Of a stretch of 64,000 nt of DNA, positions 61,193 through 64,000 are shown piece by piece. Each line of letters starts with the position of its first letter. Position 1 is the stretch's first letter. A program made the translations under genes and the position numbers. The stretch is from JAWVFM01 sp963843315 (GTDB lineage: Bacteria > Actinomycetota > Thermoleophilia > Solirubrobacterales > 70-9): contig CAWJJU010000007.1 of NCBI GenBank assembly GCA_963843315.1, forward strand, positions 245,093-309,092, in the 5' to 3' direction. The notes under the pieces are model-generated. The model ran no database searches. It was not told the DNA's origin and was given only the letters and a program-made list of their open reading frames with translations.

Positions 61193-62003
61193 CTGCATCG
61201 CGATCTGCGCGCGCTGGGCGGCCGCGCGCGGGCCGGCCGCGGTGACCTGCTGGCCGCTCATGGTCCACGCGCGGTGGAACAGACCCTTCGCCGCGGGCAT
61301 CGCCATCAGCGTGGCGATCTTGGCGCCGCCGCCGGACTGCCCGAACACGGTGACGTTGCCGGCGTCGCCGCCGAATTCCGCGGCGTGCTCGCGCACCCAC
61401 TGCAGCGCCTGCACCAGGTCGAGCTGGCCGACGTTGCCGGAAGCGGCGAAACGCGCCGTCGAAATCGCCAGGTACAGGTAGCCGAACGCGTTGAGCCGAT
61501 GGTTGACCGTGACCACCACCACGTGCCTGCCTGCTCAGGGAGCGGCCGTCGTACAGCGGTCGCTGCCGGAGCCGTTGTTGTAGCCGCCGCCGTGGATGTA
61601 GAACAGGATCGGCCGGCGCTCGCCGTCGCGCAGCGCGGGGGTGGTCACATTGAGGTAGAGGCAATCTCGCTGCCGGGCCTTCATTGCCGCCCTGCGGGGC
61701 GCTGTTACCGAATTCCATCGCATCCGCACGCCGCGCCATGGGGCTTCGGGCGGCGCCGGCTGGAACCGCCGGGGCTCGTATCGGCCCCATAGGGGACGCC
61801 GCGGAACACATGCAGCCCCTGACTGGCTGTCCGCGCACGCGGCCACTGCGTACCCGGGCCAGCGGCGCGCCGTCATCGCGCGGCCCGGGCACGCCGGCGA
61901 ACGCCGGCATCAGGGGCAGGCTGGTGGCACCCAGCATCAGGGCGTAGCGCGCGCTGTCGCGCAGGAAACGTCGACGCTGCAGGTCAGCGGGGGACTCACT
62001 CAT
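61186..62003 (-). pseudogene. Secreted carboxylesterase (type B), truncated and frameshifted, foreign segment
   Basis: ATG 62003 opens MSESPADLQRRRFLRDSARY, then ALMLGATSLPLMPAFAGVPG, a Tat-like signal (RRRFLR). Later pieces in different frames are LHVFRGVPYGADTSPRRFQP, CLYLNVTTPALRDGERRPIL, FYIHGGGYNNGSGSD, VVVVTVNHRLNAFGYLYL, VTVFGQSGGGAKIATLMAMP (nucleophile GQSGG). At least four frame changes occur, and the gene is cut at the junction. Sequence style is Stenotrophomonas/Xanthomonas-like. It overlaps the upstream hydrolase gene (ATGA). Confidence 0.7.
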
Positions 62004-63005
62004 GGCGCCGAGGGCTCCGTGTGGCGCGAAGGGATCCAGCGCAGGGCCAGCTCGGGCCACTGCGCAACGGTCAAACTGGGCGGGATGCGCACGCCGAAGC
62101 CGTGGCCGCCCTGCGGGAACAGGTGCATTTCGGTGGACACGCCGGCCCGCAGCAACGCCTGGTAATAGACCAGGCTGTTGTGCACCGACACCACGGTGTC
62201 GTCCTGCGCATGCACCAGGAAGGTGGGCGGGGTATCGGCGCGGACGTGTTCCTGCATCTGGAAGTACTGCTGCAGCGTGCTGTCCGGATGCGGCCCGAGC
62301 AGGCGCGAGCGCGAGCCGGTATGGGCATGTGCTGCCCATGTCGATCACCGGGTAGATCAGCAGCGCGACATCCGGTCGCGCGCTGAGCACATCAATGGCG
62401 TCGCGGTGCGGGTAAACCGGCGTATCGAAGCCGTTGCTCAGCCGCGCGGCGACATGCCCACCGGCCGAGAACCCCATCACCCCGATGCGCGGCCGGATCC
62501 AGCTGCCAGCGCGCGGCGCCGGCGCGGATCACCCGCATCGCGCGCTGTGCATCGGCCAGCGCCGCCTGGCGGTCGCTGCGGCCGGCGGGCAACCGATAGC
62601 GCAGCACGAACAGGGTGACTCCGCCCTCCATCGACAAACGCCGGCACCAGGGCGGTGCCCTCCTTGTCCAGCACGATGCGCTGGTAGCCGCCGCCCGGCA
62701 CCACCAGCAGGGCGCTGCCATTGGGGCGCGCCGGCCGGTACACCACCAGGTAAGGCGCACTGAGGTTGTCGATGTAACGGTCCGGCAGCGCCGGGTCGGT
62801 GGCTGCGTTCGATCACGTTGGGCACGCTGGCCGGGCCGGTCTCACCGGGGACCTGGCCCTGTGGCCACAGTTCGATGCGGTCCGGCGCACCGGCCGCCGG
62901 TTCGGTGGCCGGCACAGAACGTTCGGCCGCGCGGGCCAAGGCGAGGGGACTGGCAAGCAACAGCAGCATCAACAACGGCAGCAACAGGGGGCGGCGCATC
63001 CGCAT
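62000..63005 (-). pseudogene. Secreted alpha/beta hydrolase (acetyl-xylan-esterase-like), frameshifted, foreign segment
   Basis: ATG 63005 (GGAAAGGA upstream) opens MRMRRPLLLPLLMLLLLASP, a signal peptide. Pieces in alternating frames then give RIELWPQGQVPGETGPASVP, LLVVPGGGYQRIVLDKEGTA, VTLFVLRYRLPAGRSDRQAA, VMGFSAGGHVAARLSNGFDT (GFSAGG nucleophile), LIYPVIDMG, and the intact C-terminal VHAQDDTVVSVHNSLVYYQA, HLFPQGGHGFGVRIPPSLTV. Five or so indels are needed. This is the BD-FAE/acetyl esterase family found upstream of a carboxylesterase in Xanthomonadaceae. Confidence 0.7.
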
Positions 63006-63060
63006 CGGTCCTTTCCAGTGGGGCGTACCCCGGGATCGTGCCTGACGATGGCTGCCTCTG

Positions 63061-64000
63061 ATGCGCTGCACATTGCCAATGACACCGGTTTACCATATAC
63101 AGCTCATCCAGCCACTGTCGATTGGCAGTGCAACATTTCTCCGGGAGACCCGCTTCAGCAACGACAACGGCAAACAGGACCTGCCAGACCACGGTTTGGG
63201 TGGGATCGCCCGCCACTTCGTCGGCGCCCGCCAACAAGGCCGATCCCTGCCGGATTTCCCGGGCACGATCCCCGCCGACCTGGTCACCGCCTACCAGGTG
63301 CAGGACCAGGCCATCGCGCTTTGGGGCGATCAGGTAGTGGGCTGGAAAGTGGGCTACATCGCCGCCGAGCGCCGCGATGCCTCGGGCGATGACCGCCTGC
63401 TGGGCCCGATTTTCTCGCGCAATCTGCAAAATGCTACCGGTGGAACAGTGGACATTCCGGTGTTCGTCGGCGGCTTCGGCGCGGTCGAGGCCGAGTACGT
63501 GATCCAGCTGCAGGAAGACGCCCCGGCCGACAAGCTGCACTGGACCCCCGAAGAGGCCGAGGCGCTGGCTGCCCGGCTGTTCATCGGCGTGGAAGTGGCC
63601 AGCAGCCCGCTGGCCACCATCAACAAACTCGGCCCGCGCGTGGTGGTGTCCGATTTCGGCAACAACAACGGCCTGGTGCTCGGCACCGAGATCGCCGATT
63701 GGACCCGCCTGGACGATGCCGACCTGCGTGCGGAAACCCGCATCGACGGTGAGGTGGTCGGTACCGGCGGTGCCACCCTGTTGCCCGGTGGCCTGCGTCC
63801 GCTTATGCCTTCGCCCTGGGCCGGTCGGCGCAGCGTGGGCGGCCGTTGAAGGCCGGCGACCTGATCGCCAGCGGCAACGCCACCGGCATCCACGACATTG
63901 CCGTAGGCCAACAGGCACTGATCCGTTTCGCCGGTTCAGGCAACATACTGCAGGGCCATCGCTGCCGGGTAACCGCGCAGCCTTGGACAGTCCGCTTGGG
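63061..64000 (+). CDS. 2-keto-4-pentenoate hydratase/fumarylacetoacetate hydrolase-family protein, foreign segment, runs off the end
   Basis: The confident part starts near 63,170 with IARHFVGARQQGRSLPDFPG, then AYQVQDQAIALWGDQVVGWK, GYIAAERRDASGDDRLLGPI, GFGAVEAEYVIQLQEDAP (metal-binding Glu pair) and NNNGLVLGTEIADWTRLDDA. Near 63,795 the frame shifts; AYAFALGRSAQRGRPLKAGD, then LIASGNATGIHDIAVGQQAL continues to the window edge. The exact start is unclear. Family members hydrate 2-hydroxypentadienoate-type acids in aromatic degradation. The gene diverges from the hydrolase pair. Confidence 0.75.

Noticed and set aside
61710..61715. Second GAATTC as another cloning joint
   Set aside because: It falls inside a continuous esterase motif (MEFGNSAPQGG) that fits the family, so it is native.

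Overview
The window looks like chromosome of a GC-rich actinobacterium of the class Thermoleophilia (Solirubrobacterales-like). The reasons are strong GC3 bias, many GTG/TTG starts, tight ATGA/GTGA operon overlaps, Thermoleophilia-style secreted protein families, DUF222-HNH and DGPF/sigma pairs, and a very regular TANNNT box 6-9 nt upstream of start codons (leaderless transcription). The last 2.8 kb (about 61,185-64,000) does not belong to it. That part reads as a frameshift-riddled Xanthomonadaceae/Stenotrophomonas-like segment joined inside a methyltransferase gene, so the contig is probably chimeric.

Layout: 1-2,900 holds a truncated secreted beta-helix protein, tRNA-Gly(CCC), a hydrolase-cyclase fusion, and a cytochrome c maturation pair (TlpA/CcmG-like plus CcmH). 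2,900-8,700 holds a secreted lipase and a CocE-like hydrolase in one operon, a DGPF-ECF sigma pair, and a secreted WD40-like protein. 8,760-18,010 is a surface/secreted region: an SOS-box HNH gene, a broken Ig-like secreted gene coupled to a sigma factor with its own zinc finger and membrane segment, three paralogous triple-repeat secreted proteins, and a LysM peptidase. 18,100-27,900 holds P450, TldE, a reductase, TldD with a Roadblock-like operon, a CDF transporter, rdgB, rph and a lone Flp pilin. 28,000-39,700 holds a frameshifted glycosyltransferase, a ~1,100-residue coiled-coil/HhH protein, an HDAC-like deacetylase, nadB, a zinc-knuckle protein, hyuAB and DUF1802.

39,800-52,500 holds DUF1152, a penicillin acylase, a JAMM (Mec-like) protease, GntR plus two YrbE permeases, a Zur/ZIP operon, an NlpC/P60-like protein, a Qng1-like protein, CysM and TetR. 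52,550-55,700 holds an amino-acid ABC transporter and a serine-acetyltransferase-like protein. With CysM and Mec it suggests a cyst(e)ine theme. 55,700-61,185 is a glycan cluster (PhyH-like dioxygenase, two GT2s, RmlC-like cupin, flippase, methyltransferase) cut by the junction.

The most novel signals are: a dispersed palindromic element with three covarying hairpins (50,793-50,905 and 23,165-23,219); the window-wide leaderless promoter signature; the large coiled-coil protein; and the sigma/anti-sigma fusion. Five genes in the main part carry apparent frameshifts, so some breaks may be sequencing errors.
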